64,000 nt of DNA from Tsuneonella sp. CC-YZS046. Lineage in GTDB: Bacteria > Pseudomonadota > Alphaproteobacteria > Sphingomonadales > Sphingomonadaceae. Numbering within the stretch: the stretch's first letter is position 1; each line of letters starts with the position of its first letter. Below, piece by piece: positions 8,064 through 15,605 of the stretch. The stretch covers positions 1,612,001 through 1,676,000 of the forward strand of contig NZ_CP141590.1 in NCBI RefSeq assembly GCF_035581365.1. The letters run 5' to 3'. The position numbers and the translations under genes were made by a program. Below the pieces are notes generated by a model. The model made no database searches. It had not been told where the DNA came from and saw nothing but the letters and a program-made list of their open reading frames with translations.

Positions 8064-9341
8064 ATGAGCGCTGCGCCAGAGCATCCCCGCGATCCTGTCG
8101 GCTGGACGGCGGCCCTTTCCCTTGCGTTCCTTCTGCTGTGCCTGATCCGGCTCACCATCCCGTCGCATCTCTATTTCGACGAAATCCATTACGTGCCCGC
8201 TGCCCGCATCCTGCTGGAGCTTTCCGGCCCCGCGAACCCGGAGCACCCGATGCTGGGCAAGGAAATCATCGCCGCCGGGATCGCGCTGTTCGGAGACAAG
8301 CCGCTGGGCTGGCGCTTCTTCTCGCTGATCGCCGGGGCCATAACCCTTTTCGCCTTCATGCGGGCGATGTGGTTCACCACGCTTTCGCGCTTCGCCGCCA
8401 TGGCGGGCGGGGTGCTGACCGTCAGCGCCTTCCCCCTCTTTATCCAGTCGCGCATCGCCATGCTCGACATCTTCATGGCGATGTTCCTGATGCTGGCGGT
8501 ATGGCAGTGCGCGGCAGCCATGCGGCAACCACCAACGGCGCGCTGGCGGCTTGCCGTCACCGGCATCTTCCTCGGCTGCGCCCTGGCCTGCAAGTGGAAC
8601 GCGGCGCCCGTGGCATTCCTGCTGGCTTTCGGATTCTTCATCATGCGGGTGGAGGACAAGGGAAGCAGCTTCCTCTTCACCCGGCACGGCCGCCCGATCC
8701 CCGGAATCAGCCTGCCGGAAGCGGCGCTCTGGCTGGGCGTGGTGCCGATCGCGGTCTATTTCGCGACCTTCGCCCCCATGCTGTTCTACCAGAACGAACG
8801 CATCCCCCTCAGCGGCTTGCTGCGCTTCCAGATGACCATGATGGAATTGCAGGAAAGCGTGAAGAAGCCGCATACCTATCAGAGTCAATGGCCGCAGTGG
8901 ATCTTCAACTGGCGGCCGATCTGGTATCTTTACGATCAGGCGGACGGGGCGCAGCGCGGCGTCCTGCTGCTGGGCAATCCCTTCACGATGCTGGCGGGGC
9001 TGCCCGCCTTCGCATGGTGCGCTTTCGTGGGCGTGTTCCGGAAACGATGGGATGCCCTCGCCATCGCGCTGTTCTATGCGGTGTCCATCGGCTTCTGGAT
9101 GATCGCGGCCAAGCCCATCCAGTTCTATTATCACTATATGGTGCCCAGCTTCTTCCTGATGGCGGCGCTGGCCCTGGCCTTGGACGAATTCTGGAAGAAG
9201 GGCAGGAAATGGTGGGCGCTCGGCGCACTGGCGCTATCGCTGGGCCTGTTCGCCTGGTTCTTCCCGATCCTTTCCGCCGCGCCGCTTCACGACGGGCAGA
9301 AGTCCTTCGAGACTTATACCTGGCTTCACAGCTGGCGCTAG
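8064..9341 (+). CDS. GT39 dolichyl-phosphate-mannose-protein mannosyltransferase family protein
   Basis: Multi-pass inner-membrane glycosyltransferase of 425 residues. The first periplasmic loop holds the catalytic DEIHY (near residue 38) and the EHPMLGK motif, both hallmarks of the PMT family. About ten hydrophobic segments follow. PMT enzymes transfer mannose from a polyprenyl-phosphate carrier to Ser/Thr of exported proteins. The converging gene at 9659 encodes a DPM1-like synthase that could supply the donor. The acceptor cannot be read from sequence, and transfer of another sugar or to a lipid is possible. Confidence 0.85.
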   Translation: MSAAPEHPRDPVGWTAALSLAFLLLCLIRLTIPSHLYFDEIHYVPAARILLELSGPANPEHPMLGKEIIAAGIALFGDKPLGWRFFSLIAGAITLFAFMRAMWFTTLSRFAAMAGGVLTVSAFPLFIQSRIAMLDIFMAMFLMLAVWQCAAAMRQPPTARWRLAVTGIFLGCALACKWNAAPVAFLLAFGFFIMRVEDKGSSFLFTRHGRPIPGISLPEAALWLGVVPIAVYFATFAPMLFYQNERIPLSGLLRFQMTMMELQESVKKPHTYQSQWPQWIFNWRPIWYLYDQADGAQRGVLLLGNPFTMLAGLPAFAWCAFVGVFRKRWDALAIALFYAVSIGFWMIAAKPIQFYYHYMVPSFFLMAALALALDEFWKKGRKWWALGALALSLGLFAWFFPILSAAPLHDGQKSFETYTWLHSWR

Positions 9342-9365
9342 GCGGCCACTCCGCACGACCCGCGA

Positions 9366-9545
9366 TCAGGCAGCCGCAGCCTGTCCCTTCGGCCCCGCGA
9401 AATACCATACGATGAAGCCGAGCAGCGGGAAGACGATGATCCCGACAGTCCAGAGCAGCTTCGCGCCACCCGATGCGGAACTCTGCCACACGCTCAGCAC
9501 GGCCCATATGTCGAGCACGAGCAGGATGATGCCGAAGATTTCCAT
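9366..9545 (-). CDS. small membrane protein with PLDc_N (phospholipase D N-terminal) domain
   Basis: Protein of 59 residues with two membrane helices, IFGIILLVLDIWAVLSVWQ and LLWTVGIIVFPLLGFIVWYF, in the pattern of the PLDc_N family. No phospholipase catalytic domain follows, as is usual for these free-standing small proteins. The ATG at 9545 has AAGGGTGAGG upstream. A GGAAC-N16-GGTT element lies 57 bases upstream of the start (see separate entry). Function unknown; it is probably a cell-envelope stress protein. Confidence 0.75.
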   Translation of the reverse strand: MEIFGIILLVLDIWAVLSVWQSSASGGAKLLWTVGIIVFPLLGFIVWYFAGPKGQAAAA

Positions 9546-9601
9546 GATCCTCACCCTTGTCTGGCCGGCCCGCCGACAATCGGCGCGGCCCCTGCACATT
9601 C

Positions 9602-9626
9602 AACCGGCGACCGGCCCGACGGTTCC
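9602..9626 (-). promoter_or_regulatory. candidate sigma-EcfG-type promoter of the PLDc_N gene
   Basis: On the minus strand GGAAC (9626-9622), a 16-base spacer and GGTT (9605-9602) resemble the alphaproteobacterial general-stress consensus GGAAC-N16/17-CGTT, with one mismatch in the -10 element. The distance to the ATG is 57 bases. Assignment is by pattern only. Confidence 0.4.
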
Positions 9627-9658
9627 GGATGCCCCGGATCAGGGCCTAGGGCCAGGAC

Positions 9659-10777
9659 TTAGGAGTAGCGGCCCCAGACGAAGCGGCTGGACAGGGCGTA
9701 GTTCCAGACGGAACCGATCACGATCCCCGCCAGCGCCGCCGGATATTCATGGAAACCGAAGCGGACGAGCACCGCCGCCGCCCCGACATTGGCCAGCAGC
9801 CCGACCGAGCAGGTCAGCGCAAACTTGGCCCAGCCGCGCACCAGCGCGAGAAAGCCGGCAAGGCGCTTGTCGGCATAGGTCAGCGCGTTGTTGAGCAGAA
9901 AGTTGAAGGTCATCGCGACGAGCGCGGCGAGAGTCTGTCCGATCTCGAAGGCCGAAACGAGATGCCCCTTCAGCGATCCGCCGAATATCGAGAGATAGAC
10001 GGACAGCACCGCCATATGCACAACGACCCCGGCCGCGCCGATGGTGCCGAACAGGGCGAAGCGCGTGGGAATGAAGCGGCCCAGCCACTTGTCGTAGAGT
10101 CCGACAAGAAATTCGAACACCACGGCGCGGTCAAGCTTGCTCTCGCCCTCGGCGCGGGCCGCGAAGGCCAGCGGAAATTCCTTGATCCGGAGCGGTGCAT
10201 CCACCGTCGCCAATATGTCGAGCAGGATCTTGAACCCCACGCCGGACAGGCGATGCGCGTCGGCGCGCAGGGTCGCGGCGCGCAGCATGAAATAGCCGCT
10301 CATCGGATCGCTCAGTTCCATGCCCGTAACCTTGCGGGCAAGCCGGTTGGCGAGGCTGGAAGCCTTGACCCGATGGGGCCGGTTCCAGGCATCCGTGCTT
10401 GCGCCCTCGCAGAAGCGGGAGGCATATGCGAGATCGTATTCGCCGCTTTCGATCGCATCGAGCATCCCGGACAGCAGGGCCGGATCATGCTGATGGTCGG
10501 CGTCCATCACCGCGACCACGGGGGCCGCGGTGGCGCACATTCCCTCGATCGCGGCGGAAGCCAGCCCGCGCCGTCCGATCCGCTCGATCACCCGCAGCCG
10601 CGAATCCGCCAGCGCCAGCTTGCGCGCCTCGTCGGCGGTGCCATCCGGGCTGTGGTCGTCCACGATGATCGCTTCCCATTCGATCCCCTCGAGCGCCTCG
10701 CCAAGCCGCGCGACCAGCGAGGCAAGGTTGCTGCGCTCGTTATAGGTCGGGAGGATGATCGCGAGGCGCAGGGTCAC
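9659..10777 (-). CDS. polyprenyl-phosphate mannosyltransferase-like GT2 fused to a GtrA domain
   Basis: Membrane glycosyltransferase of 372 residues. Residues 1-230 are a DPM1-like GT2 domain: LAIILPTYNERSNL, IIVDDHSPDGTADEA, the catalytic VMDADHQHDP (DxD-like) and LSDPMSGYFMLR. Residues about 238-370 are a GtrA domain of four membrane helices (FALFGTIGAAGVVVHMAVL, then TFNFLLNNALTY). Together they should make and perhaps translocate polyprenyl-phosphate-linked mannose or glucose. It converges with the GT39 gene that would use such a donor. The stop lies 14 bases from the leuB-side spacer, and the gene probably belongs to the leftward leuB transcript. Confidence 0.85.
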   Translation of the reverse strand: MTLRLAIILPTYNERSNLASLVARLGEALEGIEWEAIIVDDHSPDGTADEARKLALADSRLRVIERIGRRGLASAAIEGMCATAAPVVAVMDADHQHDPALLSGMLDAIESGEYDLAYASRFCEGASTDAWNRPHRVKASSLANRLARKVTGMELSDPMSGYFMLRAATLRADAHRLSGVGFKILLDILATVDAPLRIKEFPLAFAARAEGESKLDRAVVFEFLVGLYDKWLGRFIPTRFALFGTIGAAGVVVHMAVLSVYLSIFGGSLKGHLVSAFEIGQTLAALVAMTFNFLLNNALTYADKRLAGFLALVRGWAKFALTCSVGLLANVGAAAVLVRFGFHEYPAALAGIVIGSVWNYALSSRFVWGRYS

Positions 10778-10791
10778 GCGCGGTTTGGCTC

Positions 10792-11850
10792 CTAAAGCCT
10801 TGCGAGCACGGCGTCGCCAATCGCCGCGGTGCCGTCGCTGCCGCCCAGATCCCCGCCCCGCACGCCATCGGCCAATGCTCTGGAGACAGCCGCCTCGATC
10901 CGCACCGCTTCGGCCTCCCGCCCGAAGGAATGGCGCAGCATCATCGCCAGCGAAAGGATCATCGCCATGGGATTGGCCTTGCCCTGCCCGGCAATGTCCG
11001 GCGCGCTGCCGTGGATCGGTTCATACAGCCCTTTGGTGCCGTATTGGGTCTGTTGTGCCCCCAGTGAGGCGCTGGCGAGCAGGCCGATAGAACCCACGCA
11101 CATGCTGGCCTGATCGGACAGGATGTCGCCGAACAGATTGCCCGTGACCACCACATCGAACTGGCCTGGCGCCTTGACCAGCTGCATCGCGGCATTGTCA
11201 ACATACATGTGGGTCAGCTCCACATCGGGATATTCGGCGGATACTTCCACCACCACATCGCGCCAGAGCTGGCTCGTCTCCAGCACATTGGCCTTGTCCA
11301 CGCTGCACAGGCGCTTCTTGCGGCCCTGCGCGGCACGGAAAGCGACATGGGCGATGCGGCGCACCTCATCCTCGGCATAGGCCATCATGTCCCAGCCCTG
11401 ACGGCGGCCATCGTCCAGCGTGCGGATGCCCTTCTCGCCGAAATAGACATCGCCATTCAGCTCACGCACGATCAGCAGGTCGATCTGGCCCGCGATCTCC
11501 GGCTTCAGGCCAGACAGGTCTTCCAGCCCGCTGAACATGGTGGCCGGGCGGAGATTGGCGAACAGCTCCAGCTCGCGCCGCAGGCCGAGGATCGCCTGCT
11601 CCGGGCGCAGCGCCCGTTCCAGATTGTCGCAATCGGGATCGCCCACCGCCCCGAACAGCACGGCATCGGCCTGCTTCGCGGCCTCGAGTGTGGCAGGCGG
11701 CAACGGATGGCCATGCTGTTTGTAACCGGCCCCGCCGACATCGCATTGCGTGAGTTCCAGCCCCTCCAGACCGAGCGCATCGAGCACCCGCAGCGCCTCG
11801 CGCATGATCTCGGGGCCGATTCCATCACCCGGCAGGACTGCAATCTTCAT
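10792..11850 (-). CDS. leuB: 3-isopropylmalate dehydrogenase
   Basis: Leucine-pathway NAD-dependent oxidative decarboxylase of 352 residues, the usual length. Visible marks: [20 protein letters not shown] at the N-terminus, the substrate loop [24 protein letters not shown], the Mg-binding D-N-A region around [26 protein letters not shown] and the NAD site [18 protein letters not shown]. Start ATG at 11850. recO lies 19 bases upstream in the same orientation. Confidence 0.97.
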   Translation of the reverse strand: MKIAVLPGDGIGPEIMREALRVLDALGLEGLELTQCDVGGAGYKQHGHPLPPATLEAAKQADAVLFGAVGDPDCDNLERALRPEQAILGLRRELELFANLRPATMFSGLEDLSGLKPEIAGQIDLLIVRELNGDVYFGEKGIRTLDDGRRQGWDMMAYAEDEVRRIAHVAFRAAQGRKKRLCSVDKANVLETSQLWRDVVVEVSAEYPDVELTHMYVDNAAMQLVKAPGQFDVVVTGNLFGDILSDQASMCVGSIGLLASASLGAQQTQYGTKGLYEPIHGSAPDIAGQGKANPMAMILSLAMMLRHSFGREAEAVRIEAAVSRALADGVRGGDLGGSDGTAAIGDAVLARL

Positions 11851-11869
11851 GATTTTCCTCGTCTTTCAG

Positions 11870-12472
11870 CTAAACCGGAATACGCGCAAGGCGCGCGCGC
11901 AATCGCTCGCGCGCCGCCATAACGTCTCCACGGCGGTCGGCAAGGAGGTAGCGTTCGATCCGCCCGCCCATCCTGTCAAACGCAGCCAGCATTTCCTGCC
12001 AGTCTCCCGTAGGTTCCACCCGGCCCACGCCATAGCCAAGCTCGCGCAGCAGCAATGTTTCATAGGCCAGCATGCCGCCCGTCCAGCCCCGCGCCGAGGG
12101 CGCATGGCAAATCGCGGTAAGCAGGGCAACCAAGGCATCATGCAGCGCCGGATAGGCATGGCGTTCCGGCAGGGCGCAAGCCGTCAACGCACAGGCCCAG
12201 CCGATGGCGGCGGCGGGCAATGGCTCCGCCAGCCAGGGACCACGGCTTTCCACCAGTTCCAGCTTTGCGAAAGGCAGTTGGCTTTCGGACCGGGCGCGCA
12301 GGTCCAGATCCACCAGATTGCCCGGGATCACGACCGGCCGCAGGTTCCGCCCGCGCCCGCCCGCCACATAGCCGGCCACCAGCCCATGGTCCGCAGTCAG
12401 CAGCCGCGCAATCACAGCCGCTTCGCCATGCGGGCGAGAGGCGCAGAGAACGGCATGTCCGCGAATATGCAT
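11870..12472 (-). CDS. recO: DNA repair protein RecO
   Basis: RecF-pathway mediator that loads RecA on SSB-coated DNA and anneals strands. At 200 residues it is at the short end of the family. The N-terminal OB fold starts MHIRGHAVLCASRPHGEAAV and includes GLVAGYVAGGRGR. The C-terminal helical part lacks the four-Cys zinc site of many RecO proteins. The ATG at 12472 is chosen by family alignment; an ATG three codons upstream is equally possible. Confidence 0.9.
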   Translation of the reverse strand: MHIRGHAVLCASRPHGEAAVIARLLTADHGLVAGYVAGGRGRNLRPVVIPGNLVDLDLRARSESQLPFAKLELVESRGPWLAEPLPAAAIGWACALTACALPERHAYPALHDALVALLTAICHAPSARGWTGGMLAYETLLLRELGYGVGRVEPTGDWQEMLAAFDRMGGRIERYLLADRRGDVMAARERLRARLARIPV

Positions 12473-12618
12473 CGCCCCCATGTGGCCCGCCGAGAACTCG
12501 GGAGCAAGCGGGCAGTCGAACCGAAACGATACCCGCCATCCATCAGGGGAACGATTCGGATGAAGCGATAATGCTGATGCAGGCGATAGGGATCGAGCCG
12601 GCCCACGCGGCGAAGCGG

Positions 12619-12867
12619 CTACTTGCCCAGCCGGGCTTCCAATGCTTCGATCCGCGCCGCCAGCTTTTCGTTTTCTTCCCGGGCCTTGGCGGCCATATCC
12701 TTCACCGCGTCGAATTCCTCGCGGCTCACGAAATCGAGCCCGCCCATCGCCTCTTTGACGCGTTCCCGGGCTGAATCGCGCGCCTCGCGGGTCATGCCGA
12801 CAAAGGTGCCCGCCGCGCTGTTCATCAGCTTGACGAAATCGGAAATGATGGGGTTCTCGCTCTGCAT
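12619..12867 (-). CDS. ubiK: UbiK / BMFP-domain accessory factor
   Basis: Small coiled-coil protein of 82 residues. It begins MQSENPIISDFVKLMNSAAG, has an amphipathic helix (REARDSARERVKEAM) and ends in a coiled coil (KAREENEKLAARIEALEARLG), which is the BMFP layout. UbiK assists late aerobic ubiquinone synthesis through UbiJ and binds membrane. Start ATG at 12867. It is 146 bases upstream of recO, with tspO upstream again. Confidence 0.88.
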   Translation of the reverse strand: MQSENPIISDFVKLMNSAAGTFVGMTREARDSARERVKEAMGGLDFVSREEFDAVKDMAAKAREENEKLAARIEALEARLGK

Positions 12868-12911
12868 GAAGGCTATTTGGTGCGCGAACCGGGGCTTGTC
12901 CAGACCTTCCC

Positions 12912-13466
12912 TTACAACTCGATGCGCTGGACCGCGCCTGAAACCTCCGCCCCATCCGCTTGCGGATTCAATTGCAGGATCTGCCAGTTGAGCAGCGAAG
13001 CGAACAGGAGCCATGCGAGATAAGGCAGCAGCAGCGCGCCAGCGACCGGGCGGATACGCCAGAACAGCGCGATGGTGACGATCACTGCCACCACCAGCAG
13101 GACCGACAGCACCAGGGCCCCGGTTATCTGATGGGCTGCGAAGAAAACCGGGCTCCAGGCCAGATTGAGCGCGAGCTGCACCAGAAAGGCCGCGATCGCG
13201 AAGCTGCGCCCACGCGCCCCCCAGGCCGAGCAGATCAGGGCGAAGGCAAGTCCCATCATAATGTAGAGGATCGACCACACTATTCCGAATGTGGCGGGGG
13301 GCGGATAGGTCGCGGGTTTGACGAGCGACGCGAACCACGGATTGTCCGGCCCGCTCCCTGCCAGCTGTCCCGACAGAAAGCCTGCCAGAAGCACGGCTGG
13401 CACGAGCAGGAGCGCCCAGCGGACGAAACTCGCCCGCAACTGGCCGCGCGAAGCAAGAAGATTCAT
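12912..13466 (-). CDS. tspO: TspO/MBR family tryptophan-rich sensory protein
   Basis: Five-helix membrane protein of 184 residues. Family marks are PWFASLVKPATYPPPATFGIV, WSILYIMMGLAFALI, LNLAWSPVFF and PYLAWLLFASLLNWQI. TspO proteins bind porphyrins and, in Rhodobacter, modulate pigment gene expression in response to oxygen. The N-terminal 40 residues include an additional hydrophobic stretch and are longer than usual, so a later start cannot be excluded. It reads leftward in line with ubiK. Confidence 0.9.
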   Translation of the reverse strand: MNLLASRGQLRASFVRWALLLVPAVLLAGFLSGQLAGSGPDNPWFASLVKPATYPPPATFGIVWSILYIMMGLAFALICSAWGARGRSFAIAAFLVQLALNLAWSPVFFAAHQITGALVLSVLLVVAVIVTIALFWRIRPVAGALLLPYLAWLLFASLLNWQILQLNPQADGAEVSGAVQRIEL

Positions 13467-13569
13467 CGCGTATTCCCTATGATTCGGAAGTGATATTGAC
13501 GGGCCAAGCCAGCGCTGGCAACGACGCGAAGCGCGATCCTTTCACTTTGCGCAAACAGCAGGCGCCCGA

Positions 13570-14295
13570 CTATCCCCGGGATGCCGAAATCAGGAACTCG
13601 ATATTTCCTTCGGGGCCGGTGATCGGGCTTTCCGCGATCCCCTGCACCTGCCAGCCCTCGCCTTCCAGCCAGCTTCGCACTTCCGCGCAAACCCGCTCAT
13701 GCAATGCGGGATCGCGCACCACGCCGCCCTTGCCCACTTCGGCGCGCCCCACTTCGAACTGCGGCTTTATCAGCGCCACCAGCCGGCATTGCGTCGTAGC
13801 CAGTTTCAGCGGCACTTCCAATACCTTGCGCAAGGAAATGAAGCTTGCGTCGCAAACCACCCAATCGCACGGAGCATCGATCGATTCAGGGGTCAGAACC
13901 CGCGCGCTGGTCTGCTCCAGAACTGTTACGCGGCTGTCCTGCCGCAATTTCCAGGCGAGTTGGTTGGTGCCGGAATCGACCGCGAAAACGCGCTCTGCGC
14001 CGCGCGTCAGCAGCACATCGGTGAAGCCCCCGGTGGAACTGCCGATATCCATCGCGATTGCGCCCGCGGGATCGAGCGAAAAGACATCGAGCGCATGGGC
14101 CAGCTTGATTCCACCTCGCGACACCCAGGGATGATCGCGCCCGCGCACTTCCAGCGCCACATCTTCCTTCACCTGATGGCCCGGTTTCTCGATTTTCCTT
14201 TCGCCTGAAAAGACCAGCCCGGCCATGACCAGAGCCTGCGCGCGCGCGCGGCTTTCCGCCAAGCCACGGGCAACAAGCAATTGGTCGATCCGCAT
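13570..14295 (-). CDS. tlyA: TlyA-family rRNA 2'-O-methyltransferase / hemolysin-like protein
   Basis: Protein of 241 residues with an N-terminal S4 RNA-binding domain (RIDQLLVARGLAESRARAQ to about residue 60) and a C-terminal FtsJ-like methyltransferase. SAM motif I is AMDIGSSTGGFTDVLL, a later strand is DWVVCDASFISL, and the catalytic Lys lies in ALIKPQFEVGR. TlyA 2'-O-methylates 16S/23S rRNA in mycobacteria; in proteobacteria the activity is less certain. The ATG at 14295 fits the family N-terminus; the open frame extends upstream through a Pro/Ala-rich stretch that is the shadow of the divergent lipoprotein. Confidence 0.92.
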   Translation of the reverse strand: MRIDQLLVARGLAESRARAQALVMAGLVFSGERKIEKPGHQVKEDVALEVRGRDHPWVSRGGIKLAHALDVFSLDPAGAIAMDIGSSTGGFTDVLLTRGAERVFAVDSGTNQLAWKLRQDSRVTVLEQTSARVLTPESIDAPCDWVVCDASFISLRKVLEVPLKLATTQCRLVALIKPQFEVGRAEVGKGGVVRDPALHERVCAEVRSWLEGEGWQVQGIAESPITGPEGNIEFLISASRG

Positions 14296-14371
14296 TTTTC
14301 CTGCCACGGAATAAGCCGATAACCCGATCATGCCTCTTGAGCCAGCCCCGCCTTCCGGCCATCTACATGCC

Positions 14372-14908
14372 ATGAATTCATGGAACGTCCTTGCCGCCGC
14401 CCTTTCCGCAACTTGCCTGCTGGCCGTAAGCGGATGCACGGCCGTGCCCCCGGCAACGCCGCAACCTGCACCAGCGCCCGCGCCTGCTCCCACCTCCGCG
14501 CCGAGGCCCGCTCCAGCACCGGCGTCAACAAGCTGGATGGATGCGCCCCGCACTCCCGGGGACTGGTCCTATGCGGGCACAGCGGCGACATATGCCGCTC
14601 CGAATGGGCAAACCCTGTTTTCCGTGACATGCGACCGCGCTCGCGGGGTTGTTTCCCTGGCGCGGTCGGGCGGCAGCGGAACCCCGGCGCCGATGCGAAT
14701 CATGACGGAAACGGCAACGCGCCTGCTCGATGCCCGTCCCACGGGCGCGCAATCGGCCGATCTGGCCACCAATCTTTCCGCCCGCGATTCTCTGCTCGAC
14801 GCGATCGCGCTGAGCCGGGGCCGGTTCGCGGTCGAGGCGGCAGGGCTGCCCACTCTCTATCTGCCGAGTTGGGCCGAAGTCTCACGAGTCATCGAAGATT
14901 GCCGCTAA
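14372..14908 (+). CDS. small lipoprotein with a Pro/Ala-rich linker, function unknown
   Basis: Predicted lipoprotein of 178 residues. The signal peptide (NVLAAALSATCLLAVSGC) ends in a lipobox with Cys at about residue 22. Residues about 25-55 are a Pro/Ala repeat (PQPAPAPAPAPTSAPRPAPA), a likely periplasmic tether. The globular part starts near WSYAGTAATYAAPNGQTLF and holds two Cys (VTCDRARG and the C-terminal EDCR) that could pair. I do not recognise the domain. The ATG at 14372 is preferred over an ATG at 14330 because the signal peptide begins right after it. Divergent from tlyA. Confidence 0.75.
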   Translation: MNSWNVLAAALSATCLLAVSGCTAVPPATPQPAPAPAPAPTSAPRPAPAPASTSWMDAPRTPGDWSYAGTAATYAAPNGQTLFSVTCDRARGVVSLARSGGSGTPAPMRIMTETATRLLDARPTGAQSADLATNLSARDSLLDAIALSRGRFAVEAAGLPTLYLPSWAEVSRVIEDCR

Positions 14909-15123
14909 TCCGCCGATTTCGCCCATCCAGGCGACATTATCGCAGAAATGAAAAGGCCGGTGGATAACCGGCCCGAAGCGCCAATTCTGACGACAAAAAA
15001 AATCAATGCAAGTCTTGTGTTGCAGCGCCGCATGAATCACATTGCACACAAGGTTGGCAAGCATGCCGCCTTAGCCGCAAAAAACGGCGACTTTGGCTCA
15101 ACAGCGCGAAAGGAGGTGATCCG

Positions 15124-15180
15124 ATGTCTCATGGTTCAGCAGGGAGGTCGGTTAGTTTCCGCGCGGAGCATTATCGTTAA
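15124..15180 (+). CDS. candidate 18-residue leader or micro-peptide with near-perfect anti-16S ribosome site
   Basis: ORF of 18 codons plus TAA, encoding a basic, Ser/Arg-rich peptide that begins MSHGSAGRSV and ends RAEHYR. The support is its ribosome site: GAAAGGAGGTGATCC at 15108-15122 is complementary to the last 15 bases or so of alphaproteobacterial 16S rRNA and places AGGAGG 7 bases before the ATG. A 15-bp hairpin follows 57 bases after the stop. The peptide has only one branched-chain residue, so it does not look like an ilvE attenuation leader. Alternatives are a regulatory RNA that titrates 30S subunits, or chance. No family is recognised. Confidence 0.5.
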   Translation: MSHGSAGRSVSFRAEHYR

Positions 15181-15237
15181 GCATCCATCGTAGACGATAA
15201 AGGCTTCGTAAGCGGCGCTTCCGGCCGCTGACCATGC

Positions 15238-15280
15238 GAAGGGCGGTTTCGGTTCCTGCCGAAACCGCCCTTCTCATTTC
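15238..15280 (+). terminator. strong hairpin, putative terminator of the 18-codon ORF
   Basis: A perfect 15-bp stem (15238-15252 with 15259-15273) around the six-base loop TTCCTG, followed by a weak T-rich tail (TCATTTC). It is the first and most complete member of the tandem hairpin array. Confidence 0.65.
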
Positions 15281-15440
15281 GAGGATAAGCGGGGGGCGGT
15301 CCGGTTCCTGCCGAAACCGCCCTTCTCATTTCGAGGATAAGCGGGGGGCGGTCCGGTTCCTGCCGAAGCCGCCCTTCTCATTTCGAGGATAAGCGGGGGG
15401 CGGTCCGGTTCCTGCCGAAACCCTTCTCATTTCCAAGGAT
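15241..15440. repeat. 52-bp tandem repeat array of hairpins
   Basis: The loop-and-arm segment GGTTCCTGCCGAA recurs at 15251, 15303, 15355 and 15407, exactly 52 bases apart. Each unit has a right arm CCGAAACCGCCC (one A-to-G change in the third unit, and a truncated arm in the fourth), then TTCTCATTTCGAGGATAAG. Units 2-4 have a slightly altered left arm (GGGCGGTCCGG). The array looks like local amplification of a terminator. Confidence 0.85.
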
Positions 15441-15605
15441 AGGCAGGAGCGACCTGCTTCTGCCCGACACCGCGCTCCTTATTCCGAAAGATGCGTTAAA
15501 CGCATCCGGCGTTCGATCGCATCCCCGGCCGCGCAACCCAACCTGCCACTTGCGTAAATCCCGGCTTCGCCTTACGCGCGCCCCAGCAAGAGAGGTAAGA
15601 CGCGC

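Larger units (their letters stand above)
14909..15605. other. long intergenic region, 697 bases, before ilvE
   Basis: No ordinary gene is seen here. From left to right it holds a short hairpin (GGCCGG/CCGGCC at 14955-14973, with a T-tract only on the minus strand), about 130 bases of unassigned sequence that must hold the promoter, an 18-codon ORF with an extreme Shine-Dalgarno, a tandem hairpin array, and about 160 bases upstream of ilvE. An 81-codon frame (14948-15193) also crosses the short ORF but has no ribosome site. Confidence 0.8.

Noticed and set aside
15108-15122. Fragment of a 16S rRNA gene on the minus strand
   Set aside because: Only the last 15 bases or so match. The bases beyond do not continue into 16S sequence, and the match is in the right place to be a Shine-Dalgarno.
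15124-15180. Branched-chain attenuator leader peptide for ilvE
   Set aside because: The peptide has no Leu or Ile and one Val, and a hairpin array separates it from ilvE by over 400 bases.
14948-15193. 81-codon ORF overlapping the 18-codon ORF in another frame
   Set aside because: It has no ribosome site, starts inside a hairpin and shows no recognised family.
15241-15440. CRISPR array
   Set aside because: The units are contiguous with no unique spacers, and no cas gene is nearby.
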